From Microbacterium sufflavum (GTDB taxonomy: Bacteria; Actinomycetota; Actinomycetes; Actinomycetales; Microbacteriaceae), in the NCBI RefSeq assembly GCF_023091155.1, contig NZ_JAHWXK010000001.1:496001-560000 (forward strand): a stretch of 64,000 nucleotides of DNA. Reading direction: 5' to 3'. Shown here in pieces: positions 8,823 to 17,466 of the stretch. Under the pieces are notes generated by a model. That model saw nothing but the letters and a program-made list of their open reading frames with translations. It was not told where the DNA came from and ran no database searches. Both the position numbers and the translations under genes were made by a program. The stretch's first letter is position 1. Each line of letters begins with the position of its first letter.

Positions 8823-9721
8823 GCGCCGTACACCGGCTCGGGGGCAGCAGCTTCGGCGACCAGGGCCCGCACCGCCTCGCCGACCTCGGCCGCGTCCCAC
8901 CGCCGATCCCGGTCACGCCGGGGCCCGTGCCGCCATCCCTCCTCCAGGCAGAGGCGGCCGCCCTCGATCTCCAGCACGCGGCCGGTGACGTCGCAGTCCG
9001 CGCTGGCGAGCCAGGCGACCACGGGCGAGACGTTCGCCGGGTCCATGCGATCGAAGCCGTCCGCGGGCGCGGCCATCGCGTCGGCGAAGGGCCCCTCGGT
9101 CATGCGCGTGCGGGCGGATGGGGCGATCGCGTTGACGTGCACGCCGTACCGCTGCAGCTCGGCGGCGGCCACGAGGGTGAGGGAGGCGATGCCGCCCTTC
9201 GCGGCGGAGTAGGCCGCCTGCCCGATGCTGCCCTGGAGCCCGGCGCCGGACGAGGTGTTCACGACGCGGGCGACCGGCTGCCGCCCGGCCTTGGCCTCGG
9301 CACGCCAGTGCGCGCTCGCGTGGCGCAGCGGCGCGAAGTGCCCCTTGAGGTGCACGCGGATCACCGCGTCCCACTCGTCCTCGCCGGCGTTGACCAGCAT
9401 GCGGTCGCGCACGAACCCGGCGTTGTTCACGAGGATGTCCAGTCGTCCGAACGCCGTGAGCGCCTGCTCGACGAGGGCCCCGGCCTGCGCGAAGTCGGCG
9501 ATGTCGGCGCCGTTCGCGATCGCCTCTCCCCCGGCGGCCTCGATGAGCTCGACGACCTCCTGCGCCGGACCGACCGAGACGCCGTCACCGTCGAGGGTCG
9601 TGCCGAGGTCATTCACGACCACCTTCGCCCCCTGGCGCGCGAGCTCCAGCGCGTGCTCTCGGCCGAGGCCGCGACCGGCACCGGTGACGATGGCCACGCG
9701 GCCTTCGAGTATTCCTGCCAT
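8819..9721 (-). CDS. Short-chain dehydrogenase, (R)-3-hydroxyacyl-CoA dehydrogenase (MFE-2) type
   Basis: 300 residues. TGAGRGLGREHALELARQG and KVVVNDLG give the cofactor site of MFE-2/Hsd4A-like SDRs; NNAGFVRDRMLVN, SSGAG and YSAAKGG supply the N-S-Y-K set. The extended C-terminus (GRVLEIEGGRLCLEEGW) is typical of this subgroup. With the overlapping hydratase it should oxidise the (R)-3-hydroxyacyl-CoA. The ATG at 9721 has a GAAGGAG ribosome site; a longer frame to 9835 would run through the operator region. Minus-strand -10 TATGCT (9772-9777) sits beside the first KstR2-like box. Confidence 0.87.
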   Translation of the reverse strand: MAGILEGRVAIVTGAGRGLGREHALELARQGAKVVVNDLGTTLDGDGVSVGPAQEVVELIEAAGGEAIANGADIADFAQAGALVEQALTAFGRLDILVNNAGFVRDRMLVNAGEDEWDAVIRVHLKGHFAPLRHASAHWRAEAKAGRQPVARVVNTSSGAGLQGSIGQAAYSAAKGGIASLTLVAAAELQRYGVHVNAIAPSARTRMTEGPFADAMAAPADGFDRMDPANVSPVVAWLASADCDVTGRVLEIEGGRLCLEEGWRHGPRRDRDRRWDAAEVGEAVRALVAEAAAPEPVYGA

Positions 9722-9780
9722 GGTCGACTCTCCTTCGAGCGGCGTCGGCGGACGCGGGTGGGATGCGCCCGAGCATACCA

Positions 9781-9794
9781 ACCAAGCAATTGCT
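9781..9794. promoter_or_regulatory. KstR2-like operator 1 (divergent SDR / echA20 promoters)
   Basis: ACCAAGCAATTGCT, matching the KstR2 consensus AnCAAGnnCTTGnT at all fixed positions but one. It adjoins the minus-strand -10 TATGCT of the SDR-hydratase operon. Confidence 0.75.
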
Positions 9795-9826
9795 AGGGCA
9801 AATGCACGGTGAGGGTTCCGTCGATA

Positions 9827-9840
9827 ACCAAGCAACTGCT
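9827..9840. promoter_or_regulatory. KstR2-like operator 2 (divergent SDR / echA20 promoters)
   Basis: ACCAAGCAACTGCT, 46 bp from operator 1. A degenerate third copy (CAAACGTTAGGT, 9853-9864) follows and overlaps a possible -10 TAGGTT for echA20. Confidence 0.72.
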
Positions 9841-9874
9841 AGGGTGCTTGAGCAAACGTTAGGTTAGGTGTCCG

Positions 9875-10633
9875 ATGACGATCACTTCCACCCTGCACCC
9901 TCGCGGCGTCCGCACCGTCACGATGGACTACCCGCCGGTGAACGCACTCCCCGTCGCCGGGTGGTTCGACGTGGCCGCCGCGATGCGCGAGGCCACGGCC
10001 GACGCCGAGACCCGCGTCGTCATCCTCCGCGCCGAGGGCCGCGGGTTCAACGCGGGCGTCGACATCAAGGAGATGCAGCGCATCGAGGGCTTCTCCGGCA
10101 TCCTCGGCGCCAACCGCGGCTGTTACGAGGCGTTCAAGGCCATCTACGAGTGCGCCGTTCCGGTCATCGCCGCCGTCAACGGTTTCTGCCTGGGCGGCGG
10201 GATCGGCCTCGTCGGCAACAGCGACGTGATCGTCGCCTCCGACGACGCGACCTTCGGCGTGCCCGAAGTGGACCGCGGCGCGCTCGGCGCCGCCACCCAC
10301 CTGGCCCGCCTCGTGCCGCAGCATCTGCTGCGCTCGCTGTACTTCACGAGCCGCACGGTGACGGCGCAGCGTCTCGCGGAGTTCGGATCCGTCGACGCGG
10401 TGGTGCCACGCGCCGACCTCGACGCGACCGCGCTCGCGCTCGCGGAGGAGATCGCCGCGAAGGACCCGCGCGTCATCCGCGCCGCCAAGGAGGCGCTGAA
10501 CGGCATCGACCCGATCGACGTCAACCGCAGCTACCGGTTCGAGCAGGGCTTCACGTTCGAGCTCAACCTCGCCGGCGTCGCCGACCAGCACCGCGACGCG
10601 TTCGTCGCGACCGGCGAGAACCTGACGACATGA
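9875..10633 (+). CDS. echA20: EchA20-type crotonase, ring-D hydrolase of HIP catabolism
   Basis: 252 residues. From memory it closely resembles mycobacterial EchA20 (Rv3550) along its length: ITSTLHPRGVRTVTMDYPPVNA, GRGFNAGVDIKEMQR, ANRGCYEAFKAIYECAVPVI and EQGFTFELNLAGVAD fit the subfamily, not generic hydratases. EchA20 hydrolytically opens ring D of the bicyclic CoA intermediate, giving the COCHEA-CoA substrate of IpdAB. It is first in echA20-ipdA-ipdB-ipdC, the same order as Rv3550-Rv3553, each overlapping the next by ATGA. TAGGTT at 9860-9865 could serve as -10; no strong ribosome site precedes the ATG. Confidence 0.92.
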   Translation: MTITSTLHPRGVRTVTMDYPPVNALPVAGWFDVAAAMREATADAETRVVILRAEGRGFNAGVDIKEMQRIEGFSGILGANRGCYEAFKAIYECAVPVIAAVNGFCLGGGIGLVGNSDVIVASDDATFGVPEVDRGALGAATHLARLVPQHLLRSLYFTSRTVTAQRLAEFGSVDAVVPRADLDATALALAEEIAAKDPRVIRAAKEALNGIDPIDVNRSYRFEQGFTFELNLAGVADQHRDAFVATGENLTT

Positions 10634-11475
10634 CCACCGCCGGATCCGCCGCCGATCTCGCGCCGCTGATCCGCGACGGCATGACGATCGGCGTCGGCGG
10701 CTGGGGTTCACGGCGTAAGCCGATGGCCCTCGTGCGGCAGATCGTGCTCTCCGGGGCGCGCGACCTGCGCATCGTCAGCTTCGGCGGACCGGACGTGGGC
10801 CTGCTCTGCGCCACTGGCCAGGCGTCCGAGATCGTGCACGGGTTCGTCTCGCTCGACAGCATCGCGATCGACCCTTACTTCGCGGACGCCCGGCAGTCCG
10901 GCGCGGTGCGCAGCGTGGAGTACGACGAGGCGATGCTGGTCGCCGGACTCCGCGCCGCCGCCCGGCGCCTGCCCTTCGAGGCCACCCGGGCGGGGGCGGG
11001 CTCGGACGCCGTCAGCCGCAACCCCCAGATCCGCACGATCACATCGCCCTACGCCGACGCCGAGGTGCTGGTGGCGATGCCCGCCGTGCCCCTCGACCTC
11101 GCCCTGCTCCACCTCGACCGGGCCGACGCCGCCGGCACCGCCGTGTGCCTCGGGCCGGACCTGTTCTTCGACGACCTGTTCGCGGGCGCGGCGGCGCACA
11201 CCGTGGTGAGCGTGGAGGAGGTGGTGGACACCGCCGCGCTGTGGACGGGGCTCGGCCCCACGGCGCGCTTCCTCGACCGCACGCTCACCGACCGGATCGT
11301 GCATGCCCCGGGCGGAGCCGGGTTCACGGCGCATCCGCCCCATCACGACCGCGACGAGGAGGGGCAGCGCGCCTACGCCGCCGCGGCCGCCTCGCCCGCG
11401 GACCGTGAGGCGTATCTGACCCGGTTCCGGGCGGGCGAGCTCGCCCCGCGGACGAGTGAGGCGGCGACACAATGA
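10630..11475 (+). CDS. ipdA: IpdA-like alpha subunit of the COCHEA-CoA hydrolase (copy 1)
   Basis: 281 residues of the CoA-transferase class I alpha fold. GVGGWGSRRKPMALVR and FGGPDVGLL are IpdA hallmarks, and VEYDEAML keeps the Glu (about residue 100) at the place of the catalytic Glu of IpdA. IpdAB hydrolyses ring C of the steroid remnant. This copy holds the syntenic position after echA20, yet its C-terminal half (VHAPGGAGFTAHPPHHDRDEEGQRAY) is more diverged from the mycobacterial protein than copy 2 at 24715. It overlaps ipdB by ATGA. Either subfunctionalisation or different substrates could explain two copies. Confidence 0.87.
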   Translation: MTTAGSAADLAPLIRDGMTIGVGGWGSRRKPMALVRQIVLSGARDLRIVSFGGPDVGLLCATGQASEIVHGFVSLDSIAIDPYFADARQSGAVRSVEYDEAMLVAGLRAAARRLPFEATRAGAGSDAVSRNPQIRTITSPYADAEVLVAMPAVPLDLALLHLDRADAAGTAVCLGPDLFFDDLFAGAAAHTVVSVEEVVDTAALWTGLGPTARFLDRTLTDRIVHAPGGAGFTAHPPHHDRDEEGQRAYAAAAASPADREAYLTRFRAGELAPRTSEAATQ

Positions 11476-12221
11476 CGGCCACGCGCGCCGAGGTCGCGAT
11501 CGCCGCGTGCAGCGACCTCTTCCGCGGCGCGGGCACGATCCTCGCGAGCCCCGTCGGCATCGTGCCCACCGTCGGGGTGCGGCTCGCGCGGCTCACGCAC
11601 GCGCCCGGCCTGCTGCTCAGCGACGGCGAAGCCACCCTGTACGCCGACACCCCCGCCGTCGACGAGCCGTTCCGCGAGCCGGAGGCGCCGCTCCCCTACG
11701 CGCAGCTGTTCGAGCTGATCGCCCGCGGTCGCCGCCACGTGATCATGGGGGCCGCACAGCTCGACCGCCACGGCGACCAGAACCTGTCCGCGATCGGCGA
11801 CCGCGACCGTCCCACCCGGCAGCTGCTCGGCGCCAGGGCCGCCGCCACGAACACCGTCAACCACGCGACCAGCTACTGGGTCGCCCGCCACAGCCCGCGC
11901 GTGTTCGTGGACCGGGTGGACGTGGTCACGGGCGTCGGGCCGGCCAGGGCGCGCACGGCCGGGGCCCACCGCTTCCACGACGTGCGCCGCATCGTCACCG
12001 ACCTCGCGGTGCTCGACCTGACCGGCCCCGGCGCCACGGTCGCCCTCGTCAGCCTGCACCCCGGCGTGACCCTCGACCGGGTGGTCGCGGCCACCGGCTT
12101 CCCGCTGCACATCCCCGCCGTCGTCCCCGAGACCCGGCAGCCCACCGCCGAGGAGCTGCGCCTGGTGCGCGAGCGTCTCGACCCCCGCGGACTCCGCGAC
12201 CGAGAGGTGATCGCATCATGA
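11472..12221 (+). CDS. ipdB: IpdB-like beta subunit of the COCHEA-CoA hydrolase (copy 1)
   Basis: 249 residues. ATRAEVAIAACSDLFRGAG, LLLSDGEATLYADTPA, RRHVIMGAAQLDRHGDQN and NTVNHATSYWVARHSPRVF match IpdB (Rv3552), including the NHATSYWV string that copy 2 lacks. It should pair with the overlapping IpdA (ATGA junction) and is itself coupled to ipdC. The usual GVRGSPGNT loop is changed to GARAAATNT here, a difference near the CoA-binding face that may matter for specificity. Confidence 0.87.
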   Translation: MTATRAEVAIAACSDLFRGAGTILASPVGIVPTVGVRLARLTHAPGLLLSDGEATLYADTPAVDEPFREPEAPLPYAQLFELIARGRRHVIMGAAQLDRHGDQNLSAIGDRDRPTRQLLGARAAATNTVNHATSYWVARHSPRVFVDRVDVVTGVGPARARTAGAHRFHDVRRIVTDLAVLDLTGPGATVALVSLHPGVTLDRVVAATGFPLHIPAVVPETRQPTAEELRLVRERLDPRGLRDREVIAS

Positions 12222-13291
12222 CCACGCCCCCGCAGCTCTCCACGCCGCTCACGCGCCTGACCGGCGTCGACCATCCGATCGTGCAGACCGGCATGGGCTG
12301 GGTCGCCGGCGCCCGCCTGGTCACCGCCACCGCGCAGGCCGGAGCGCTGGGCATCCTCGCCTCCGCCACCATGACCATCGACGAGCTCGAACGGCAGATC
12401 ATCGAGGTGACCGAGCGCACCGACCGGCCCTTCGGCGTGAACCTGCGCGCCGACGCCGGGGATGCCACCGAGCGCGTCGAACTGCTCATCCGGCACGGCG
12501 TGAAGGTCGCCAGCTTCGCTCTCGCCCCACGACGCGAGCTGATCGAGCGACTCAAGGACCACGGCGTGGTCGTGATCCCCTCGATCGGGGCCGTGCGGCA
12601 CGCCGAGAAGGTCGCGGCGTGGGGTGCGGACGCCGTGATGGTGCAGGGCGGTGAGGGCGGCGGTCACACCGGCGCCGTGCCCACCTCGATCCTGCTGCCC
12701 TCGGTGGTCGCGGCCGTCGACATCCCCGTGATCGCGGCCGGCGGCTTCCACGACGGACGGGGTCTCGCCGCCGCGCTCGCGTACGGCGCCGCCGGGGTCG
12801 GGATGGGCACGCGGTTCCTGCTCACGAGCGACAGTTCGGTGCCCGAGGCCGTGAAGCGGCGATACCTCGACTTCGGGCTGGACGGCACGGTCGTCACCAC
12901 GAAGGCCGACGGCATGCCCCACCGCCTGCTGCGCACCGAGTTCGTGGAGGGACTGGAGGGCGGAAGCGGGGTGTCCCGCCTGCTGCCGACGCTGCGCCGG
13001 TCGTGGGAGTTCAAGAAGCTGAGCGGCCTGAGCTGGCCGCAGCTGGTGCGGGATGCCGTGTCGATGAAGAAGGCGACCGGGCGCTCCTGGACGCAGATGA
13101 CCCTCGCCGCGAACACTCCGATGCTGCTGAAGGCCGGGCTCGTCGACGGCGACACCTCCGCGGGCATGCTCGCCGCCGGCCAGGTGGTGGGGCTGATCGA
13201 CGACCTCCCCAGCTGCGAGGAGCTCGTCGACCGCGTGGTGCGCGACGCCGTGGCCCACCTCCGCGCCGCCGCCTCCTGCGTCCTCGCCTGA
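12218..13291 (+). CDS. ipdC: IpdC, flavin-dependent nitronate-monooxygenase-like oxidoreductase of HIP catabolism
   Basis: 357 residues, TIM-barrel FMN protein of the nitronate monooxygenase family: HPIVQTGMGWVAGARLVTA, GVNLRADAGD, MVQGGEGGGHTGAVPTS and VIAAGGFHDGRGLAAALAYGA give the phosphate and flavin contacts. In the HIP pathway IpdC (Rv3553) oxidises the hydroxylated bicyclic CoA intermediate before ring opening. Length and position directly after ipdB equal those in mycobacteria. It ends the operon; a GC hairpin follows the stop at once. Confidence 0.9.
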   Translation: MTTPPQLSTPLTRLTGVDHPIVQTGMGWVAGARLVTATAQAGALGILASATMTIDELERQIIEVTERTDRPFGVNLRADAGDATERVELLIRHGVKVASFALAPRRELIERLKDHGVVVIPSIGAVRHAEKVAAWGADAVMVQGGEGGGHTGAVPTSILLPSVVAAVDIPVIAAGGFHDGRGLAAALAYGAAGVGMGTRFLLTSDSSVPEAVKRRYLDFGLDGTVVTTKADGMPHRLLRTEFVEGLEGGSGVSRLLPTLRRSWEFKKLSGLSWPQLVRDAVSMKKATGRSWTQMTLAANTPMLLKAGLVDGDTSAGMLAAGQVVGLIDDLPSCEELVDRVVRDAVAHLRAAASCVLA

Positions 13292-13317
13292 GCCCCGGGG
13301 AGCCGCGCCCCCGGGGC
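13292..13317. terminator. GC-rich hairpin between convergent ipdC and fadA6
   Basis: GCCCCGGGG and CCCCGGGGC form a perfect 9-bp stem with an 8-base loop, starting one base after the ipdC stop. There is no T-tract, as is common in high-GC actinobacteria. It could end transcription from either side. Confidence 0.6.
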
Positions 13318-13369
13318 CCGGACGCACGCCATCCGCGGGTCGTCCGTCGTCAGGCCCGGATGCGCAGCC

Positions 13370-14521
13370 TCAGAGGCGCTCGATGATGGTGACGTTGGCG
13401 AGACCGCCGCCCTCGCACATGGTCTGCAGACCGTAGCGACCGCCGGTGCGTTCGAGCTCGTTCAGCAGCGTCGTCATGAGACGGGTGCCCGTCGCGCCGA
13501 TCGGGTGACCGAGGGCGATGCCGCCCCCGTTCACGTTCACCTTCTCGTGCGGCACCCCGGTCTCGCGCATCCAGGCGAGCACGACCGACGCGAAGGCCTC
13601 GTTCACCTCGAACAGGTCGATGTCGTCGAGGCTCATGCCCGTGCGCTCCATCGCGTACCGCGTGGCGGGGATCGGCGCGGTGAGCATGAACACCGGGCTG
13701 TCGCCGCGCACCGACAGGTGGTGGATGCGCGCGCGGGGCGTGAGCCCGTGGTCCTTCACCGCCTGCGCGCTCGCGACGAGCACCGCGCTAGAGGCGTCGC
13801 TGATCTGCGAGGCCACGGCAGCCGTGAGCCGTCCGCCGGGGGTGAGCGTCTGCAGGCCCGCCATGCGCTCGAGCGAGGTGTCGCGGCGCACGCCCTCGTC
13901 GCGGTCGAGCCCGTTCAGCGGGGCGATCTCGCCGTCGAACCGACCCTCGTCCTGCGCTCTGGCCGCCCGCTGATGGCTCTCCAGCGCGAACCGCTCCATC
14001 TCCTCGCGCGTGATGTCCCACTTCTCGGCGATCATCTCCGCGCCGACGAACTGCGAGATCTCCTGCCCGGGGTAGCGCTCCTGCCAGCCCGGCGACTCGG
14101 CGAACGGCGTGGTGAAGCCGTATGCCTCTCCGGCCACCATGGCCGAGGAGATCGGCAGCTGCGACATGTTCTGGAGACCGCCGGCGATCACCAGGTCGCT
14201 GGTCCCGCTCATCACGGCCTGCGCGGCGAAGTGCACGGCCTGCTGGCTCGAACCGCACTGCCGGTCGATCGTGACGCCGGGCACGTGCTCGGGGAAGCCA
14301 GCGACGAGCACGGCGGAGCGACCCACGTTGCCCGCCTGTCCTCCGATCGTGTCGGTCGCGCCGATGATCACGTCGTCGAGCGCGCCAGGGTCGATGCCCG
14401 TCCGCTCCACGAGCGCCTTCAGGCTGTGCGCGCCGAGGTCGGCCGGGTGGATGCCGGACAGCGAGCCGCCCCGCTTCCCGACGGGCGAGCGGACCGCGTC
14501 GACGATGTATGCCTCTGCCAT
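13370..14521 (-). CDS. fadA6: FadA6-type thiolase of HIP catabolism
   Basis: 383 residues, full thiolase length. Nucleophilic Cys in DRQCGSSQQA, then NEAFASVVLAWM, GGGIALGHPIGATG and CEGGGLANVTIIERL (second Cys). The ends EAYIVDAVRSPVGKRGG and GRYGLQTMCEGGG follow mycobacterial FadA6 (Rv3556c) closely. It performs thiolytic cleavage of 3-ketoacyl-CoA late in C/D-ring degradation. Third gene of fadE30-ipdF-fadA6, 20 bp after ipdF, and convergent with ipdC. Confidence 0.9.
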   Translation of the reverse strand: MAEAYIVDAVRSPVGKRGGSLSGIHPADLGAHSLKALVERTGIDPGALDDVIIGATDTIGGQAGNVGRSAVLVAGFPEHVPGVTIDRQCGSSQQAVHFAAQAVMSGTSDLVIAGGLQNMSQLPISSAMVAGEAYGFTTPFAESPGWQERYPGQEISQFVGAEMIAEKWDITREEMERFALESHQRAARAQDEGRFDGEIAPLNGLDRDEGVRRDTSLERMAGLQTLTPGGRLTAAVASQISDASSAVLVASAQAVKDHGLTPRARIHHLSVRGDSPVFMLTAPIPATRYAMERTGMSLDDIDLFEVNEAFASVVLAWMRETGVPHEKVNVNGGGIALGHPIGATGTRLMTTLLNELERTGGRYGLQTMCEGGGLANVTIIERL

Positions 14522-14541
14522 GGTGTTCCTTCTCTCCGGGT

Positions 14542-15330
14542 TCACGCGTGCTGACTGCTGACGGCGACGACCTCGCCGGTCATATAAGAGGAGTATGCGC
14601 TGGCGAGGAACACCATGACGTTGGCGACCTCCCAGGGTTCCGCGGCCCGGCCGAACGCCTCGCGCGCTTTCAGCTGCTCCAGCAGCTCGGGCGAGGTGAC
14701 CTTCTCCAGGAACGGGTGCATCGCGAGGCTCGGTGACACGGCGTTCACGCGGATGCCGTGCGGCGCGAAATCCATCGCCGCGCTGCGGGTGAGCGCCATC
14801 ACGCCGGCCTTCGCGGCGGCGTAGTGGGCCTGCTCCACCTGCGCGCGCCAGCCGATCACGGACGCGTTGTTGACGATGACGCCGGCCGTGCCCGCCGCGA
14901 CCATGCGGCGGCCGACCGCGCGCAGGCACCGGAACGTGCCGGTGAGGGTCACGTCGATCACCCTGTCCCACTGCTCGTCGGTCATGTCGAGGATCGACAC
15001 CGACCCGCCGAGCCCGGCGTTGTTGATCATCACGTCGATCGCGCCGCCGTCCTCCGCGAGGTCGAGGAGGGCGGCGACCTGGTCCTCGACGGTCACGTCG
15101 CACACGGCGGTGCGCACGCGGTCGGCGCCGAAACGGTCACCCAGCTCGCTCTGCGTCTCGGCGAGGCGGCCGGCGTGCGTGTCGCCGAGCACCACGAGCG
15201 CCGCGCCCTCCTCCAGGCAGCGGACCGCGGCGGCCTGACCGATGCCGGCTCCGGCGGCGGCCGTGATGACGACGCGCTTCCCGTCGAGCAGGCCGTGACC
15301 GGGGACGTAGGCGGGGGCGGAAGAGCTCAT
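14542..15330 (-). CDS. ipdF: IpdF-like short-chain dehydrogenase of HIP catabolism
   Basis: 262 residues. The cofactor loop is the unusual VVITAAAGAGIGQAAAVRC, and the C-terminus reads FGRAAEPWEVANV then SSYMTGEVVAVSSQ, a combination I associate with Rv3559c (IpdF). NNAGLGGSVSILDMT, NNASVIGWRAQ and HYAAAKAG supply Asn, Ser, Tyr and Lys. IpdF is an NAD(P)-dependent oxidoreductase acting on the hydroxyl/keto group of the HIP-derived CoA ester. Start ATG at 15330 overlaps the fadE30 stop. Confidence 0.88.
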   Translation of the reverse strand: MSSSAPAYVPGHGLLDGKRVVITAAAGAGIGQAAAVRCLEEGAALVVLGDTHAGRLAETQSELGDRFGADRVRTAVCDVTVEDQVAALLDLAEDGGAIDVMINNAGLGGSVSILDMTDEQWDRVIDVTLTGTFRCLRAVGRRMVAAGTAGVIVNNASVIGWRAQVEQAHYAAAKAGVMALTRSAAMDFAPHGIRVNAVSPSLAMHPFLEKVTSPELLEQLKAREAFGRAAEPWEVANVMVFLASAYSSYMTGEVVAVSSQHA

Positions 15331-16493
15331 GGGCGGGCCTCTCGGGGTAGGCCGAGCACGCGCTCGGCGATGACGGTGCGCTGGATCTCGTCGGAACCGC
15401 CGTAGATCGTGTCGGCGCGGCTGAACAGGAACAGCGTCTGCAGGTCGTCCAGCGCGTAGTCCGCGCCGACCCGCAGGGCCTCGGGTCCGGCGACCTCCAT
15501 CGCGAGCTCGCCGAGCGCGCGGTGCCAGTTCGACCACAGCAGCTTCGCGACGGAGGCGCCGTCGCCCTGGGCACCGCCGAGCGTGCGGAGGGCGTGCTGG
15601 CGGATCACCTCCAGGTCCATGCGGGCGCGCACGAGCCGGTCGCGGATCACGGCATCGTCGATCGCGCCGGTGCGCTGCGCCGTCTCGATCACGGCGTCGA
15701 GCTCGCGACGGAACGCGATCTGCTGCGCGAGGGTGGAGACGCCGCGCTCGAAGCCGAGGGTCGCCATCGCGACGCGGAAGCCGTTCCCCTCGCCGCCTAC
15801 GACGAGGTCGGCATCGGTGCGGGCGTCGTCGAAGAACACCTCGTTGAACTCGCTGGTCGCGGTGAGCTGCAGGATCGGGCGCACCTCGACGCCGGGCTGG
15901 TCCATCGGCACGAGCAGATACGACAGACCCTGGTGGCGGCTCGATCCCGGTTCGGTGCGGGCGATCACGAAGCACCAGTCGGCGTGCTGCGCGAGGGACG
16001 TCCACACCTTCTGCCCCGTGACGGACCACTCGTCGCCCGTGCGCTGAGCCTTGGTCGCCACCGCGGCGAGGTCGGATCCGGCGCCCGGCTCCGAGTAGCC
16101 CTGGCACCACAGCTCCTCGACCGCGACGATGCGCGGCAGGAAGCGGGCCTGCTGCGCGGGCGTGCCATGCGCGATGAGGGTGGGGCCGAGCAGCTCCTCC
16201 CCCAGATGGTTCACGCGGGCGGGGGCGTCGGCGCGGGCGTACTCCTCGTGGAAGATGACCTGCTGCGCGATGCTGAGTCCGCGGCCGCCGTGCTCGACCG
16301 GCCAGCCCACGCACGTCCACCCCGCAGCGGCCAGGTGCCGGTTCCACTCCAGGCGCGCCTCGAAGTCCTCGTGCTCGCGACCGGAGCCGCCGCGGCCGCG
16401 CAGCGCGGCGAAGCGACCGGTGAGGTTCTCTTCCAGCCAGCCGCGGATCTCGGCGCGGAATCGCTCGTCCGCGTCGTGCTGCGTCGCGTCCAT
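15327..16493 (-). CDS. fadE30: FadE30-type acyl-CoA dehydrogenase (HIP-CoA dehydrogenase)
   Basis: 388 residues. RAEIRGWLEENLTGRFAAL, EYARADAPARVNHLGEELLGPT, WCQGYSEPGAGSDLA, EFNEVFFDDARTDADLVVG and YGGSDEIQRTVIAERVLGLP follow mycobacterial FadE30 (Rv3560c) almost string for string. It introduces the double bond into the propionyl side chain of HIP-CoA, passing electrons to ETF. First gene of the fadE30-ipdF-fadA6 operon, read from the divergent promoter region with operator 3. Confidence 0.92.
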   Translation of the reverse strand: MDATQHDADERFRAEIRGWLEENLTGRFAALRGRGGSGREHEDFEARLEWNRHLAAAGWTCVGWPVEHGGRGLSIAQQVIFHEEYARADAPARVNHLGEELLGPTLIAHGTPAQQARFLPRIVAVEELWCQGYSEPGAGSDLAAVATKAQRTGDEWSVTGQKVWTSLAQHADWCFVIARTEPGSSRHQGLSYLLVPMDQPGVEVRPILQLTATSEFNEVFFDDARTDADLVVGGEGNGFRVAMATLGFERGVSTLAQQIAFRRELDAVIETAQRTGAIDDAVIRDRLVRARMDLEVIRQHALRTLGGAQGDGASVAKLLWSNWHRALGELAMEVAGPEALRVGADYALDDLQTLFLFSRADTIYGGSDEIQRTVIAERVLGLPREARP

Positions 16494-16552
16494 CTGTGCT
16501 CCTCATCGAGTCGTGGTCTTCGGCGGACCGTTCCCGTATAGTATCAAACTAA

Positions 16553-16566
16553 ACCAAGCGATTGTT
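16553..16566. promoter_or_regulatory. KstR2-like operator 3 (divergent fadE30 / enoyl-CoA hydratase promoters)
   Basis: ACCAAGCGATTGTT, within the longer near-palindrome CCAAGCGATTGTTTGG (16554-16569). It lies midway between the two start codons. TACTAT on the minus strand (16538-16543) is a -10 candidate for fadE30. Confidence 0.75.
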
Positions 16567-16602
16567 TGGTTTCGCTCCCGGGAGTTCAGAGAGGAACCCG
16601 CC

Positions 16603-17466
16603 ATGACCGACGACTCGGACGCCGTGGTCACCTACGAGGTGCGCGGCGCGACCGCGATCATCCGGCTGAACCGCCCCCAGTATCGCAACGCCCAGAACTC
16701 GAAGGTCACCTACGCCCTCGACGCCGCGTTCACCCGCGCCGTGGACGACGACGCCGTGAAGGTCATCGTGCTCGGCGGGAACGGGAAGCACTTCTGCGCC
16801 GGGCACGACATCGGCACCCCCGAGCGCGACATCGACCAGAGCTTCGAGCGCAGGGCCGTCATCTGGTGGGACCACGTCGGAGCCCAGGGCGTCGACTCCC
16901 GCTTCGCCCGCGAGTCCGAGGTCTACCTGGGGATGTGCCGCCGCTGGCGCGAGATCCCCAAGCCCGTGATCGCGATGGTGCAGGGTGCCTGCATCGCCGG
17001 AGGGCTCATGCTCGCCTGGTCGTGCGACTTCATCGTCGCCTCCGACGACGCGTTCTTCCAGGACCCGGTCGTCGCGATGGGCATCCCCGGCGTCGAGTAC
17101 TTCGCACACCCCTGGGTGACCAACCCCCGCGCGGCCAAGGAGATGCTGTACACCGGCGACCGGATGCCCGCCGCCCGCGCGCACGAACTCGGCATGGTCA
17201 ACCACGTCGTCCCGTCGTCCGAGCTGGAGCAGCGCACGCTCGAGCTCGCCGAGCGCATCGGCCGCATGCCCCGACTCGGGCTCGCCCTCGCGAAGAAGGC
17301 CGTGAACCAGGCGGAGGATCTGCAGGGCCTGCGCCCCGGCATGGACTCCGTGTTCGGGCTGCACCACGCCGCCCACGCGCACAACGCCGAGGTGGGCGGC
17401 GACTCCCTCGGCGGCGTGGACGTGCGCACCATCAAGGCCGACACCGCGGACGGAGCATCCCGATGA
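16603..17466 (+). CDS. Enoyl-CoA hydratase/isomerase family protein
   Basis: 287 residues, crotonase fold with IIRLNRPQYRNAQNS, an oxyanion segment GKHFCAGHDIG, and QGACIAGGLMLAWSCDFIVAS. A family insertion (DQSFERRAVIWWDHVGAQGVDS) lies between them. The expected chemistry is hydration of the enoyl-CoA made by FadE30 or by the FadE proteins encoded next. The exact step is not assigned. The ATG at 16603 follows GAGAGG; longer in-frame starts run back into the divergent gene. The stop overlaps fadE31 (ATGA). Confidence 0.87.
   Translation: MTDDSDAVVTYEVRGATAIIRLNRPQYRNAQNSKVTYALDAAFTRAVDDDAVKVIVLGGNGKHFCAGHDIGTPERDIDQSFERRAVIWWDHVGAQGVDSRFARESEVYLGMCRRWREIPKPVIAMVQGACIAGGLMLAWSCDFIVASDDAFFQDPVVAMGIPGVEYFAHPWVTNPRAAKEMLYTGDRMPAARAHELGMVNHVVPSSELEQRTLELAERIGRMPRLGLALAKKAVNQAEDLQGLRPGMDSVFGLHHAAHAHNAEVGGDSLGGVDVRTIKADTADGASR

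Noticed and set aside
9853..9864. Thirteenth KstR2-like box
   Set aside because: CAAACGTTAGGT has only half of the symmetric positions; noted with operator 2 but not counted.
10630..12221. Acetoacetate/succinyl-CoA 3-ketoacid CoA-transferase
   Set aside because: The fold is shared, but GWGSRRKPM and the neighbouring echA20 and ipdC genes point to IpdAB, a hydrolase of the same fold.
12218..13291. True nitronate monooxygenase (nitroalkane detoxification)
   Set aside because: Family fold agrees, but length, gene order and coupling to ipdB match IpdC.
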